A program made the translations under genes and the position numbers. From Archangium sp. (GTDB lineage Bacteria; Myxococcota; Myxococcia; Myxococcales; Myxococcaceae): a stretch of DNA of 52,686 nt. The DNA lies in contig JAUYRZ010000020.1 in NCBI GenBank assembly GCA_030695565.1, positions 1-52,686 on the forward strand, in the 5' to 3' direction. Each line of letters opens with the position of its first letter. Position 1 is the stretch's first letter. The notes under the pieces are model-generated. The model ran no database searches, was not told the DNA's origin, and was given only the letters and a program-made list of their open reading frames with translations. Of the stretch, positions 42,800 to 50,903 are shown piece after piece.

Positions 42800-44940
42800 A
42801 GATTGGCCTCGGCACCACTCGCGAACCCAAGGAGCTGCGCCCGCGCGTCTTCATGGTGGGTGGCTTCTTCCTGCTCGGGCTGCTGGTGCTGGCGGTCAAC
42901 CTCTACCGGTTGATGGTGGTGCGGTACGAAGAGTTCCTCGCGCTGTCGGTCGACAACGAGTTCAAAGACACCCGCGTGCGTTCGACCCGCGGTCTCATTC
43001 GCGATCGCCGCGGCGAAGTGCTCGTCGACGCGCGCCCCAGCCTCGACGTGTTCATCACGCCCGCGTTCTGCCAACGCTGCGTGGCCGAGGTGATCCCCCG
43101 GCTGCAAGCGATGCTCGCGTGGGATGACGAGCAGCTGCAGCACGTGGTGGAGATGGTGAAGTCGGCGCGAGGGCCGCAGCGCTACCAGCAGATCGTGGTG
43201 CAGGTGGATCTGACGCGCGACGAGTTCGACCTGGTGAACGCGCACCGGTTTCAGCTGCCCGGCGTGGATCTCGAGGCCGTGCCGCACCGCCACTACCGCT
43301 CGGGTGCCGCGTTGGCGCACGTGCTCGGCTACATGAACGAGGTCACCTCCGACGAGCTGGCCAAGCTCAACGGCGGGCCGACCCTCGAGCGGCCGCCCTA
43401 CGCGATGGGCGACTACACCGGCCGCCGCGGAGTGGAGCGCGCGTACGAGCAGGTGCTGCGGGGCCGCGATGGGTGGGTGAAAGAAGTGGTCAACGCGCGC
43501 GGCGAGGTGATGCGCGACGCGAACGGCAACGTGCTCAAGCGTGACGAAGTACCGCCGCAGCCCGGCCGCAACGTGATCTTGTCCATCGACGCGCGGCTCC
43601 AGGCGGAAGCCGAGTTCGCGTTCCCCGGCACCGCCGGTTCGATCGTGGTGCTCGACGCCAAGACCGGCTTCGTGCGCGCGATGGTGAGCCGGCCTTCGTT
43701 CGATCCCAACGAGATGACCGGCCGCGTCTCCCCGGCGCGGCTGGCGGCGCTGAACAAAGATCCGCTGCAGCCCATGGTCTTCCGCGCGGGCGCCGAGCAC
43801 TACAGCCCGGGCTCCACCTTCAAGGTGATCACCCTGCTGGCGGCTCTCCAGTCGGGCGCCTTCACGGCCAATTCTTCCGTCACCTGCGGCGGCGGGTATC
43901 AGCTCGGCTCACGCCGCTGGCGGTGCCACAAGGAGAGCGGCCACGGGCTGGTGCACGCGCATCAAGCGATGCAGTGGAGCTGCGACACGTATTTCTACAA
44001 GGTGTCCGACGTCATCGGCATCGATGCCATCGCCAGCGTCGGGAAGTCGTTGGGTCTGGGCAGCGTCACCAGCCTCGGCGTGGCGGGCGAAGTGCCCGGC
44101 GTGATGCCCGACACCGCCTACCACAACCGGGTCACCCCCGGCGGCTACACCAAGGGCATGGCCCTCAACACGGCCATCGGGCAGGGCGACGTGAACGTGA
44201 CGCCGCTGCAGCTCGCGGTGGTCTACGCGGCCATCGGCAACGGTGGCCGGGTGTACCAACCGCAGGTCGTCGAGCGCGTGGAGACGCCGGAAGGTGAGGT
44301 GGTCGAACAGTTCGGCCCCAGGCTGGTGCGGGAGATCGAGATGACGCCCGAGCAGCACGCGGTGTTGATGGACGCGCTCAAGGCGGTGGTGAACGAGCCT
44401 GGAGGCACCGCGTTCCGCAGCCGGTTGGCCGACGTGACGGTGGCGGGCAAGACGGGGACAGCCCAGGTCTCCCGGCTCGGTGCGGTGCGCCTCAAGAAAG
44501 AACAGATGTCGTACTGGGAGCGCGATCACGCCTGGTTCACCGCCTTCGCGCCCGCGGAGGATCCTGAGATCGCGGTGGTCGTGCTCAATGAACACGGCGG
44601 TCACGGCGGCTCTGACGCGGCCCCGGCGGCGATGGCGGTGATCAAGAAGTACTTCGAGCTCAAGCGCATCGACGGTGAAGCGTTCGGCCTCGATTACACG
44701 CCTCCCAAGCCCGCGCCGGCGGTGAAGGCGCCCATTCTGGTGCCTCCGCTGGCGCCGCCGCGTGAACCTGGGGGCAACGGGCTCGCCGCCACGCCGGTCC
44801 AGGACACCGGTGCCGGCATCGAGCGTGATCCCAATCCGGAGATCGCTTCGACCCCCGCGCCACCGCTGCCCGATGTGGCGCCGGAGCGCGTGGCGCCCGA
44901 CGAACCTGCAGCGCCGCCGTCTGAAGAAGGGGGCCGATAG
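42796..44940 (+). CDS. mrdA: Penicillin-binding protein 2, class B transpeptidase
   Basis: A 714-residue peptidoglycan transpeptidase that cross-links the lateral wall with RodA as glycosyltransferase. An N-terminal membrane helix (FMVGGFFLLGLLVLAVNLY) precedes the pedestal domain (STRGLIRDRRGEVL). Active-site motifs are complete: YSPGSTFKVI (SxxK, Ser near 337), SCDTYFYKV (the SxN-type motif near 395) and AGKTGTAQ (KTG near 552). After about residue 630 there is a Pro/Ala-rich tail (PPKPAPAVKAPILVPPLAPP) of about 80 residues, not usual in PBP2. Confidence 0.94.
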   Translation: MKIGLGTTREPKELRPRVFMVGGFFLLGLLVLAVNLYRLMVVRYEEFLALSVDNEFKDTRVRSTRGLIRDRRGEVLVDARPSLDVFITPAFCQRCVAEVIPRLQAMLAWDDEQLQHVVEMVKSARGPQRYQQIVVQVDLTRDEFDLVNAHRFQLPGVDLEAVPHRHYRSGAALAHVLGYMNEVTSDELAKLNGGPTLERPPYAMGDYTGRRGVERAYEQVLRGRDGWVKEVVNARGEVMRDANGNVLKRDEVPPQPGRNVILSIDARLQAEAEFAFPGTAGSIVVLDAKTGFVRAMVSRPSFDPNEMTGRVSPARLAALNKDPLQPMVFRAGAEHYSPGSTFKVITLLAALQSGAFTANSSVTCGGGYQLGSRRWRCHKESGHGLVHAHQAMQWSCDTYFYKVSDVIGIDAIASVGKSLGLGSVTSLGVAGEVPGVMPDTAYHNRVTPGGYTKGMALNTAIGQGDVNVTPLQLAVVYAAIGNGGRVYQPQVVERVETPEGEVVEQFGPRLVREIEMTPEQHAVLMDALKAVVNEPGGTAFRSRLADVTVAGKTGTAQVSRLGAVRLKKEQMSYWERDHAWFTAFAPAEDPEIAVVVLNEHGGHGGSDAAPAAMAVIKKYFELKRIDGEAFGLDYTPPKPAPAVKAPILVPPLAPPREPGGNGLAATPVQDTGAGIERDPNPEIASTPAPPLPDVAPERVAPDEPAAPPSEEGGR

Positions 44941-46097
44941 TGGAACTCCGCGTCGAACCTCGCGCGACCGCGCACGTGCCCTGGGTGCTGGTCATCGGCG
45001 TGCTGATGACCGCGGCCGTGGGCATCTACAACCTCGCGTCTGCATCGCGCCCTCCGAGCTCGCCGGTGTGGACGAGCCAGCTGCTCTATCTGGGCGTGGG
45101 CATCGCGCTGGTGGTGGTGATCGCGCTGGTCGATTACCGGCTCATTCAGCGGGCCACCGTGCCGCTCTACCTGCTCAACATCGGCGCGCTCATCGCGCTC
45201 AAGTGGTTCGGCCACACGGCGAAGGGCGCCGAGAGCTGGTTCGTGCTCGGCCCGTTCCGCGTTCAGCCCGCCGAGTTCATGAAGCTGACGATGGTGTTGA
45301 TGCTGGCCAAGTATTTCCACGACGACGACCGGCCCAATCAACCCGCGCAGGGCTTCTTGCGGCTGATCCCCGCCGGCGCGATCTCCCTGATCCCCATTGG
45401 CCTCGTGCTGGTGCAGCCTGACCTGGGCACTGCGCTGATGATGGTGTTCACCGCGGTCACCATCATCTTGTTCAGCAAGCCCACCTTGCCGGTCTCCATC
45501 GCCTTCGGGCTCATCTGCGCGATCAGCTTCGGGGTGTTGTGGAACGACTACGTGCGCGAGCAGCCCGAGCCTCGTTTCACTGTGCTGCGGCACAAGCTCA
45601 AGAAGCACCAGGACGCGCGCATCTCCGGCTGGCTCGACCCCACCAGCGATCTGAAGGGCACCGGGTACCACGCGATGCAGTCGAAGATCGCCGTGGGCAG
45701 CGGCGGCTGGGGCGGCAAGGGGTGGAAAGAAGGCACCCAGACCGGCCTGCGTTACCTGCCTGAACAACACACCGACTTCATCTTCAGCGTCTTCGCGGAA
45801 GAACAGGGCTTCGGGCGGTGCCTGATGCTGTTGATCTTGTACGGCGTGCTGTTGCTCGGAGGTCTGGGCGTCGCGCTCAACGCGAAGGAGCGGTACGGCG
45901 CGTTCGTCGCCATCGGCATCTGCGCGATGATCTTCTGGCAGGTGTTCGAGAACATCGGGATGGTGACCGGCCTGTTGCCCATCACCGGCATCACCTTGCC
46001 GTTGATGAGCTACGGCGGCAGCTCGATGGTCAGCGTGATGATCGGGGTGGGGTTGCTGGTGAACGTCTCGATGCGAAGGCAGATGTTCCGCGCATGA
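44940..46097 (+). CDS. rodA: Peptidoglycan glycosyltransferase RodA
   Basis: A 385-residue SEDS-family membrane protein that polymerises lipid II during elongation. It begins with GTG at 44940, overlapping the mrdA stop by one base. About ten hydrophobic helices are visible. The conserved large loop has WLDPTSDLKGTGYHAMQSK, AVGSGGWGGKGWKEGTQT and LPEQHTDFIFSVFAEEQGF, with the catalytic Asp in LDP. The helix near the end has PLMSYGGSSMVSVMIGVGLL. It pairs with the PBP2 encoded just upstream. Confidence 0.95.
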   Translation: MELRVEPRATAHVPWVLVIGVLMTAAVGIYNLASASRPPSSPVWTSQLLYLGVGIALVVVIALVDYRLIQRATVPLYLLNIGALIALKWFGHTAKGAESWFVLGPFRVQPAEFMKLTMVLMLAKYFHDDDRPNQPAQGFLRLIPAGAISLIPIGLVLVQPDLGTALMMVFTAVTIILFSKPTLPVSIAFGLICAISFGVLWNDYVREQPEPRFTVLRHKLKKHQDARISGWLDPTSDLKGTGYHAMQSKIAVGSGGWGGKGWKEGTQTGLRYLPEQHTDFIFSVFAEEQGFGRCLMLLILYGVLLLGGLGVALNAKERYGAFVAIGICAMIFWQVFENIGMVTGLLPITGITLPLMSYGGSSMVSVMIGVGLLVNVSMRRQMFRA

Positions 46098-46119
46098 GCC
46101 GTGCTACACGCACCGCGTC

Positions 46120-46824
46120 ATGAATCCGGCGCTCGTCATCATTCCCACGTACAACGAACTCGACAACCTCGGCCCCATCACGGCGGCCGTCTTGAAGGCC
46201 GACCCCCGGGTCGACATTCTGGTGGTCGACGACAACAGCCCCGACGGTACGGGAAAGCTGGCCGACGAGCTCGCCGCGAAAGAGCCGCGCATCAAGGTGC
46301 TCCACCGCGAGAAGAAGCAGGGCCTGGGCCGCGCCTACCTGCACGCCTTCCGCTGGGCGCTCGAGCACGAGTACCAGTACGTGATCGAGATGGACGCCGA
46401 CTTCAGCCACGATCCCCGCTACCTGACTGGGCTCATCGACACGGCCGTCAACGGCGCCGACATCGCGCTGGGCAGCCGCTACGTCGAAGGCGGCGGCACG
46501 GTGAACTGGGGCGTCAGCCGCCAGCTGATCAGCCAGGGCGGTTCGCTCTACGCACGCACCATTCTGGGCGTGAAGGTGAGGGACCTCACCGGCGGCTTCA
46601 AGTGCTTCAACCGCCGCGTGCTCGAGTCGATCGATCTCGATGCCGTGCAGTCGAGCGGCTACGCGTTCCAGATCGAGCTGACCTTCCGCGCGCTCAAGAA
46701 GGGCTTCACCGTGAAGGAAGTGCCCATCGTGTTCGAAGACCGCCGGGTGGGTCAGTCGAAGATGAGCCGGAAGATCTTCCTCGAGGCCGTCACGATGGTG
46801 TGGAAGCTCCGTTTCACCGTGTGA
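46120..46824 (+). CDS. Polyprenol-phosphate mannosyltransferase (Dpm1-like)
   Basis: A 234-residue GT2-family glycosyltransferase without membrane anchor. It probably transfers mannose or another sugar from a nucleotide donor to a polyprenyl phosphate. Motifs are VIIPTYNELDNL, VVDDNSPDGTG, REKKQGLGRAYLHAF, MDADFSHDP (DxD metal site), LGSRYVEGG and DLTGGFKCFNRRVL, with QIELTFRALKKGF and GQSKMSRKIF near the end. All are typical of Dpm1-like enzymes. It follows rodA by 22 bases; its stop overlaps the marC start. Its product could feed glycan or glycoprotein synthesis. Confidence 0.9.
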   Translation: MNPALVIIPTYNELDNLGPITAAVLKADPRVDILVVDDNSPDGTGKLADELAAKEPRIKVLHREKKQGLGRAYLHAFRWALEHEYQYVIEMDADFSHDPRYLTGLIDTAVNGADIALGSRYVEGGGTVNWGVSRQLISQGGSLYARTILGVKVRDLTGGFKCFNRRVLESIDLDAVQSSGYAFQIELTFRALKKGFTVKEVPIVFEDRRVGQSKMSRKIFLEAVTMVWKLRFTV

Positions 46825-47453
46825 CCTCGATGCTCGCCACGTTCGCCCTCGCGTTTCCGGCGGTGCTCTTCATCGTCGACCCGATCGGCGTGGTGCCGTT
46901 GTTCGTGGCGATGACGGCGAAAGACTCGCCCGAGAAGTGCCGGGCCATGGCGCTGCGGGCGTGCGTGACGGCTGCCTCGATCCTCTGCTTCTTCGCGCTC
47001 TTCGGCACCCTCATCTTCCAGGTCTTCGGCGTGACGCTGGCCGCCTTCCGGGTTGCGGGCGGGCTGCTGCTGATGCTGACCGCGCTCGACATGCTGCGCG
47101 CGCAGCACCCTGGCACCAAGACCAGCGCGGCCGAGACCGCGGAAGGCAGCGCGCAGGAAGACATCGCGATCGTACCGCTGGCCATGCCCCTGCTCGCCGG
47201 GCCCGGAGCGATCGCCACGGTGATGGTGTTGATGGCGAAAGAAGGCCCGCGTCACGAGGTGGCGCTGGTGGTGCTCGCGTCGGTGTTGATCACCATGGGG
47301 CTGGCGTACCTGACCTTGCGCAGCGCGCACTTGATCAAGCGCGTGCTCAAGCAGACCGGCATCGCGATCCTCGAGCGCATCTTCGGCCTCATCCTCGCGG
47401 CGATCGCCGTGCAGTTCGTCTTCGAAGGCGGGCGGGAGTTGTTGAGGGGCTGA
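46821..47453 (+). CDS. MarC-family integral membrane protein
   Basis: A protein of about 210 residues with six hydrophobic helices, of the MarC family. The first helix reads ATFALAFPAVLFIVDPIGVVPLFVAMTA, quoted here only in its key part DPIGVVPLF, the family hallmark. IAIVPLAMPLLAGPGAIATV is the second conserved block. The start is GTG at 46821, overlapping the previous stop (GTGA), or the ATG at 46830. MarC proteins were first linked to multiple resistance but their transport function is unproven. Confidence 0.88.
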   Translation: MTSMLATFALAFPAVLFIVDPIGVVPLFVAMTAKDSPEKCRAMALRACVTAASILCFFALFGTLIFQVFGVTLAAFRVAGGLLLMLTALDMLRAQHPGTKTSAAETAEGSAQEDIAIVPLAMPLLAGPGAIATVMVLMAKEGPRHEVALVVLASVLITMGLAYLTLRSAHLIKRVLKQTGIAILERIFGLILAAIAVQFVFEGGRELLRG

Positions 47454-47483
47454 TCCATTCGACGTGGTAGTCAGAAGGAACTC

Positions 47484-49301
47484 ATGCCCACGCAGTTCGG
47501 GAAGTACACGCTCGAGAAGAAGATCGGCGCTGGCGGCATGGCCGACGTCTGGCTCGCGCAAGGTCCCAACGGCGTGTGCGTGCTCAAGTGCCCGCACCCG
47601 CACCTGTGCGGCAACGCCGACTTCGTGCGCATGTTCCTCGACGAGGCGTCGCTGCTGGCGCAGCTGCACCACCCGGGCATCGCGCAGATCTCCGACCTGG
47701 GTCAGGTCAAGGGCGTCTACTTCCTGGCCATGGAGTACGTGGCGGGCTTCGACTTGATGACGGTCAGCCTGGAGCACGAGCGTCACGGCGAGCTGATGGG
47801 CCCCGAGCTGTGCGCGCGCATCGTGGCCGACGCGGCCGCCGCGCTGCACTACGCGCACGAGGCGTTGGGGAAGAACGGGCTGCCGCTCCACATCGTTCAT
47901 CGCGACGTCACGCCGCACAACATCCTCCTGTCGCGGCAGGGCGTGGTGAAGCTGATCGACTTCGGCGTGGCCAAGGCCGCGAGCACGATGCACCGCACGC
48001 AAGCGGGCTTCGTGAAGGGCAAGTACCCGTACATGTCGCCCGAGCAGATCACCGGCCAGGTGATCGATCGCCGCGTCGACGTCTACGCGTTGGGCCTGGT
48101 GCTCTACGAGCTGCTCACCAACGTGCGCGCGATCCCCGGCAACACGGAGGTCGAGCAGATCGACGCCGCGCGTTCGGGCCGCATTCGCCCCATCGAGCAG
48201 CTCCGGCCCAACGTGCCGGTGCCGCTGCGCCAGATTCTCGGCGGCTGCCTGCACATGGACGTCGAGGGGCGCTACCCCACGGCGCAGGCGCTCAAGGTAG
48301 ACCTGGAGAAGTTCCTCACGCTCGAGCGGCAGGTGGTGGGGCAGGACGATCTGCTGCGTCTGTTCCGCGTGGTGGCCGCCGATGTCGGCGAGGTGCCCGG
48401 CCCCGAAGCGCGGCCCACTGAGTTGGATCAGCCGGTCAGTGCCTCGGGCGTGGTGGTGCTCCCCGACCGGCAGGCGGACGCCGCGAAGGTCGACGAGCTC
48501 GGGTACTCCTCGACGCTGCCCAGCATGAAGTCGCTGGAAGGCGCGCAGGCTGAACCCCGATCAGCTTCGGGCACCGGGCGCATCGAGGCGCACACCGACG
48601 ACCACAGGGTTCCCCCTTCGAAGGCGCCGATGATCGTGCTCGCGGTGCTGTCGGTCACCATCATCGGGTTGGTGCTGCTGTTGTGGCAGCCGTGGGTGAC
48701 GCCCGTTGGGCCCGTCGCGGTGGTCGATGCCGGCGGCACCATCCCCGGGAAGATCGAAGCGTTCGTCTTTCCTCCCATCGATGCGGGGAAAGAGGTGGCC
48801 GAGGTGATCGACGCGGGTGCACCCGCCGTCACGATGGAAGTGAAGGGCGCTGTGGTGAACGTGATGTCGGTGATCGAGGCCGACGTGCTGGTCGATGGGA
48901 AGAAGTTCGGCCGCACTCCGCAGGAACTCGAGCTGATGCCCGGCCCGCATACGATCATCGTGCGCAACACCGCCGAGGGTGTGGAGAAGAAGGTGCAGTG
49001 GAAGCTGAAGGCGGGTGAGACGAAGACGCTCTCCGTGCCTGCGCCGTCAGCTGCGCCGGTGGTGGTGATGAAGGGCCACCTGCACGTCAACGCGCCGCCG
49101 TTCTGTGCGCTGAGCATCGATGGGAAACGCCAGGCGGGTGCCCCGGTCGCGGTGTGGGAGGTGGATCTCACTGAGGGCAAACACAGCATCTCGTGCACGC
49201 TGGAAGATCCCTCGTTGCCCAGGCCGAGGGTGAAGACGCAGTCGGTGGTGATCACTGCAGATCAAGACTCGAGGTTGGCGTTCGACATGATGTCGCCGTG
49301 A
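47484..49301 (+). CDS. Ser/Thr protein kinase with C-terminal PEGA-like region
   Basis: A 605-residue protein preceded by AGAAGGAACTC. The kinase domain covers about 8-280: IGAGGMADVWLA, ATP Lys35 in VLKCPHPH, Glu54, HRDVTPHNILL (139-149) and DFG at 159-161. The usual Lys two residues after the catalytic Asp is Thr143. This HRDx(S/T)P pattern is frequent in myxobacterial kinases and may still allow catalysis. A variable linker follows, then one membrane helix at about 377-395 (APMIVLAVLSVTIIGLVLLL). Outside, DAG motifs (VVDAGG, PIDAGKE, VIDAGAP) and two PEGA-like repeats (ADVLVDGKKFGRTPQELEL and the last 70 residues) may contact the envelope. It is the last gene of the mre operon and may tune wall growth; this is inference. 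Confidence 0.92.
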   Translation: MPTQFGKYTLEKKIGAGGMADVWLAQGPNGVCVLKCPHPHLCGNADFVRMFLDEASLLAQLHHPGIAQISDLGQVKGVYFLAMEYVAGFDLMTVSLEHERHGELMGPELCARIVADAAAALHYAHEALGKNGLPLHIVHRDVTPHNILLSRQGVVKLIDFGVAKAASTMHRTQAGFVKGKYPYMSPEQITGQVIDRRVDVYALGLVLYELLTNVRAIPGNTEVEQIDAARSGRIRPIEQLRPNVPVPLRQILGGCLHMDVEGRYPTAQALKVDLEKFLTLERQVVGQDDLLRLFRVVAADVGEVPGPEARPTELDQPVSASGVVVLPDRQADAAKVDELGYSSTLPSMKSLEGAQAEPRSASGTGRIEAHTDDHRVPPSKAPMIVLAVLSVTIIGLVLLLWQPWVTPVGPVAVVDAGGTIPGKIEAFVFPPIDAGKEVAEVIDAGAPAVTMEVKGAVVNVMSVIEADVLVDGKKFGRTPQELELMPGPHTIIVRNTAEGVEKKVQWKLKAGETKTLSVPAPSAAPVVVMKGHLHVNAPPFCALSIDGKRQAGAPVAVWEVDLTEGKHSISCTLEDPSLPRPRVKTQSVVITADQDSRLAFDMMSP

Positions 49302-49612
49302 GGACGTCAGTCGGCCTTGAAGGGCGTGGCCAGTTCGGTTCTCTCGCTTGGGCGCTCATCGCCAACGGGCCCCGCGGCATGCGCTTTTTGTGACTCACTG
49401 ATGATGGCTTCGACGCCGATGTCTCTTCTTCGCGTCGCTGCCGTTGTTACGCGATAACACCAAAAAACTGGGGTTATTGCGTGTCGGTGGTAGCTGGCTC
49501 GCAAGCGAGGCCAGCGGGTCCCGTGCGGATCTCGAGTGCGGAGCGAGAGGCCTGCCGGGTTTGCGCACGAACGAGACCCATCACCCGCTCCGTCTCGCTT
49601 GTGCCGCCGGAC
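49302..49612. other. Spacer between convergent kinase and lpxB genes
   Basis: No convincing gene. A minus-strand frame 49307-49504 ends in AAGPVGDERPSERTELATPF, which looks coding at its 3' end but lacks a good start, so it may be a gene fragment. An imperfect hairpin (49450-49481: CGCGATAACACC and GGGGTTATTGCG around AAAAAACT) may serve as terminator for one or both flanking genes. This hairpin is A/T-richer than the surroundings. Confidence 0.4.
49450..49481. terminator. Imperfect hairpin between convergent genes
   Basis: Twelve-base arms with two mismatches around an A-rich loop. It lies about 150 bases after the kinase stop and about 130 bases after the lpxB stop on the other strand. No U-tract follows, so termination is only a possibility. 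Confidence 0.3.
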
Positions 49613-50737
49613 TCATTGGCAGAGTTCGAGCACCGTCTTTGCGACGCGGATCGAGGCCCCACCTGTGCCGAGTTTTTCACGCAGCAGCTCGAGACCGGCG
49701 AGGCACTCTTCACGCGCAGGCCCGGCCCACAACGGCTCGAGCGCCTCGACGATGCGATCCACCGTCATGTCGCCCTGCAGCAGCTCGGGCACCACCTTCT
49801 TCCCCACCAGCAGGTTCACCAGGCAGAAGAACGGAACGCGCACCAGCATCTTGCCGATGGCGTAGCTCAGCCCGTTCACCCGGTAGACCGCGACGAGCGG
49901 CCGGCGCATCAAGCCTGCTTCGAGCGTGGCAGTGCCCGAAGCCACCAGCGCCACGTCACACGCGCCCACCACTTCAGCCGCGCGGCCATCGACCAGCACC
50001 GGCGTCACGCCCGCCGCGAGAAAGGGCGCTTCGACGAACTCACGAGGCAGCCCCGGTGCGACGGGCACCACCACGCGCGTGCCGGGACGTTGAGCTACCA
50101 CCTTCGCGGCGACGGCGGCGAGGGTGGGGCCCAACCGGGAGATCTCCGAGCGGCGGCTGCCGGGCAGCACCGCGAACACCGGCGCTTCCACGGTGAGGCC
50201 CAGCGCCTGGCGGAACTCGTTCGGGGTGGCCGGCGCAGGCAGCTGATCGATCACCGGGTTTCCCACGTACGTCGCGTTCACGCCGCGGGTGCGAAAGAAC
50301 GCCTCTTCGAACGGCAGAATGCACAGCAGCCGATCCACCCGCGCGGCGATGGTCTTGGTGCGGCTCTCCCGCCAGGCCCAGGCCATCGGAGCGACGTAGT
50401 ACGCGATGGGCACGCCCAACGCCTTGAGCCGCTTGGCCAACCGCAGGTTGAAGTCGGGTACGTCGACCAGCAACGCGACCGCGGGCTTGCGCTCCTTCGC
50501 CGCCTTCTCGAGATCGCCCAGCACCCGCCAGATGCGCGGGATCTTCGGGACCACCTCGACGATGCCCATCACCGAGATCTCATGCGCGCCGTGAATGAGC
50601 TCCACGCCCTGGGCGGCGAGCCTGGGGCCACCCATGCCGAAGAACCGCAGGTCAGGGCGGAGCAGCTTGAGCGCGGCGACCACGTCGGCGGCATGTTGAT
50701 CGCCCGAGGCTTCACCGGCGACGACGAGGACGTCCAT
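49613..50737 (-). CDS. lpxB: Lipid-A-disaccharide synthase
   Basis: A 374-residue GT19 enzyme that joins UDP-2,3-diacylglucosamine and lipid X to make the lipid A disaccharide at the inner face of the inner membrane. Motifs are VVAGEASGDQHAADVV, FFGMGGPRLAAQGVEL, SVMGIVEVVPKIPRI, VDVPDFNLRLAK, YYVAPMAWAWRESR, LPFEEAFF, YVGNPVID, VLPGSRRSEISRL and ASGTATLEAGLM. All expected blocks are present. The usual lpxD-fabZ-lpxA neighbours are absent, but the divergent gene encodes an MsbA-type lipid A flippase. Confidence 0.95.
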   Translation of the reverse strand: MDVLVVAGEASGDQHAADVVAALKLLRPDLRFFGMGGPRLAAQGVELIHGAHEISVMGIVEVVPKIPRIWRVLGDLEKAAKERKPAVALLVDVPDFNLRLAKRLKALGVPIAYYVAPMAWAWRESRTKTIAARVDRLLCILPFEEAFFRTRGVNATYVGNPVIDQLPAPATPNEFRQALGLTVEAPVFAVLPGSRRSEISRLGPTLAAVAAKVVAQRPGTRVVVPVAPGLPREFVEAPFLAAGVTPVLVDGRAAEVVGACDVALVASGTATLEAGLMRRPLVAVYRVNGLSYAIGKMLVRVPFFCLVNLLVGKKVVPELLQGDMTVDRIVEALEPLWAGPAREECLAGLELLREKLGTGGASIRVAKTVLELCQ

Positions 50738-50778
50738 CCGCCGCGAGTAGCGGACGCAGGGGGCACCGTCAAATCAAC

Positions 50779-50797
50779 ACGAGTTCCACGAACTCGT
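50779..50797. promoter_or_regulatory. Palindrome in the lpxB-msbA divergent spacer
   Basis: ACGAGTTC-CAC-GAACTCGT, perfect 8-base arms with a 3-base spacer. Its place between two divergent lipid A genes, 42 bases from the lpxB start, fits a shared operator. Confidence 0.5.
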
Positions 50798-50903
50798 CAG
50801 AGCCCCCGCTTCAGGGGCAGTGCTCGAGGGCTCGACCTTTCCCGCAACTGCTTGACGCGGATCTCGAATTTCATGCGACGTCTTTAGAGGTAGACAGGCC
50901 GCG

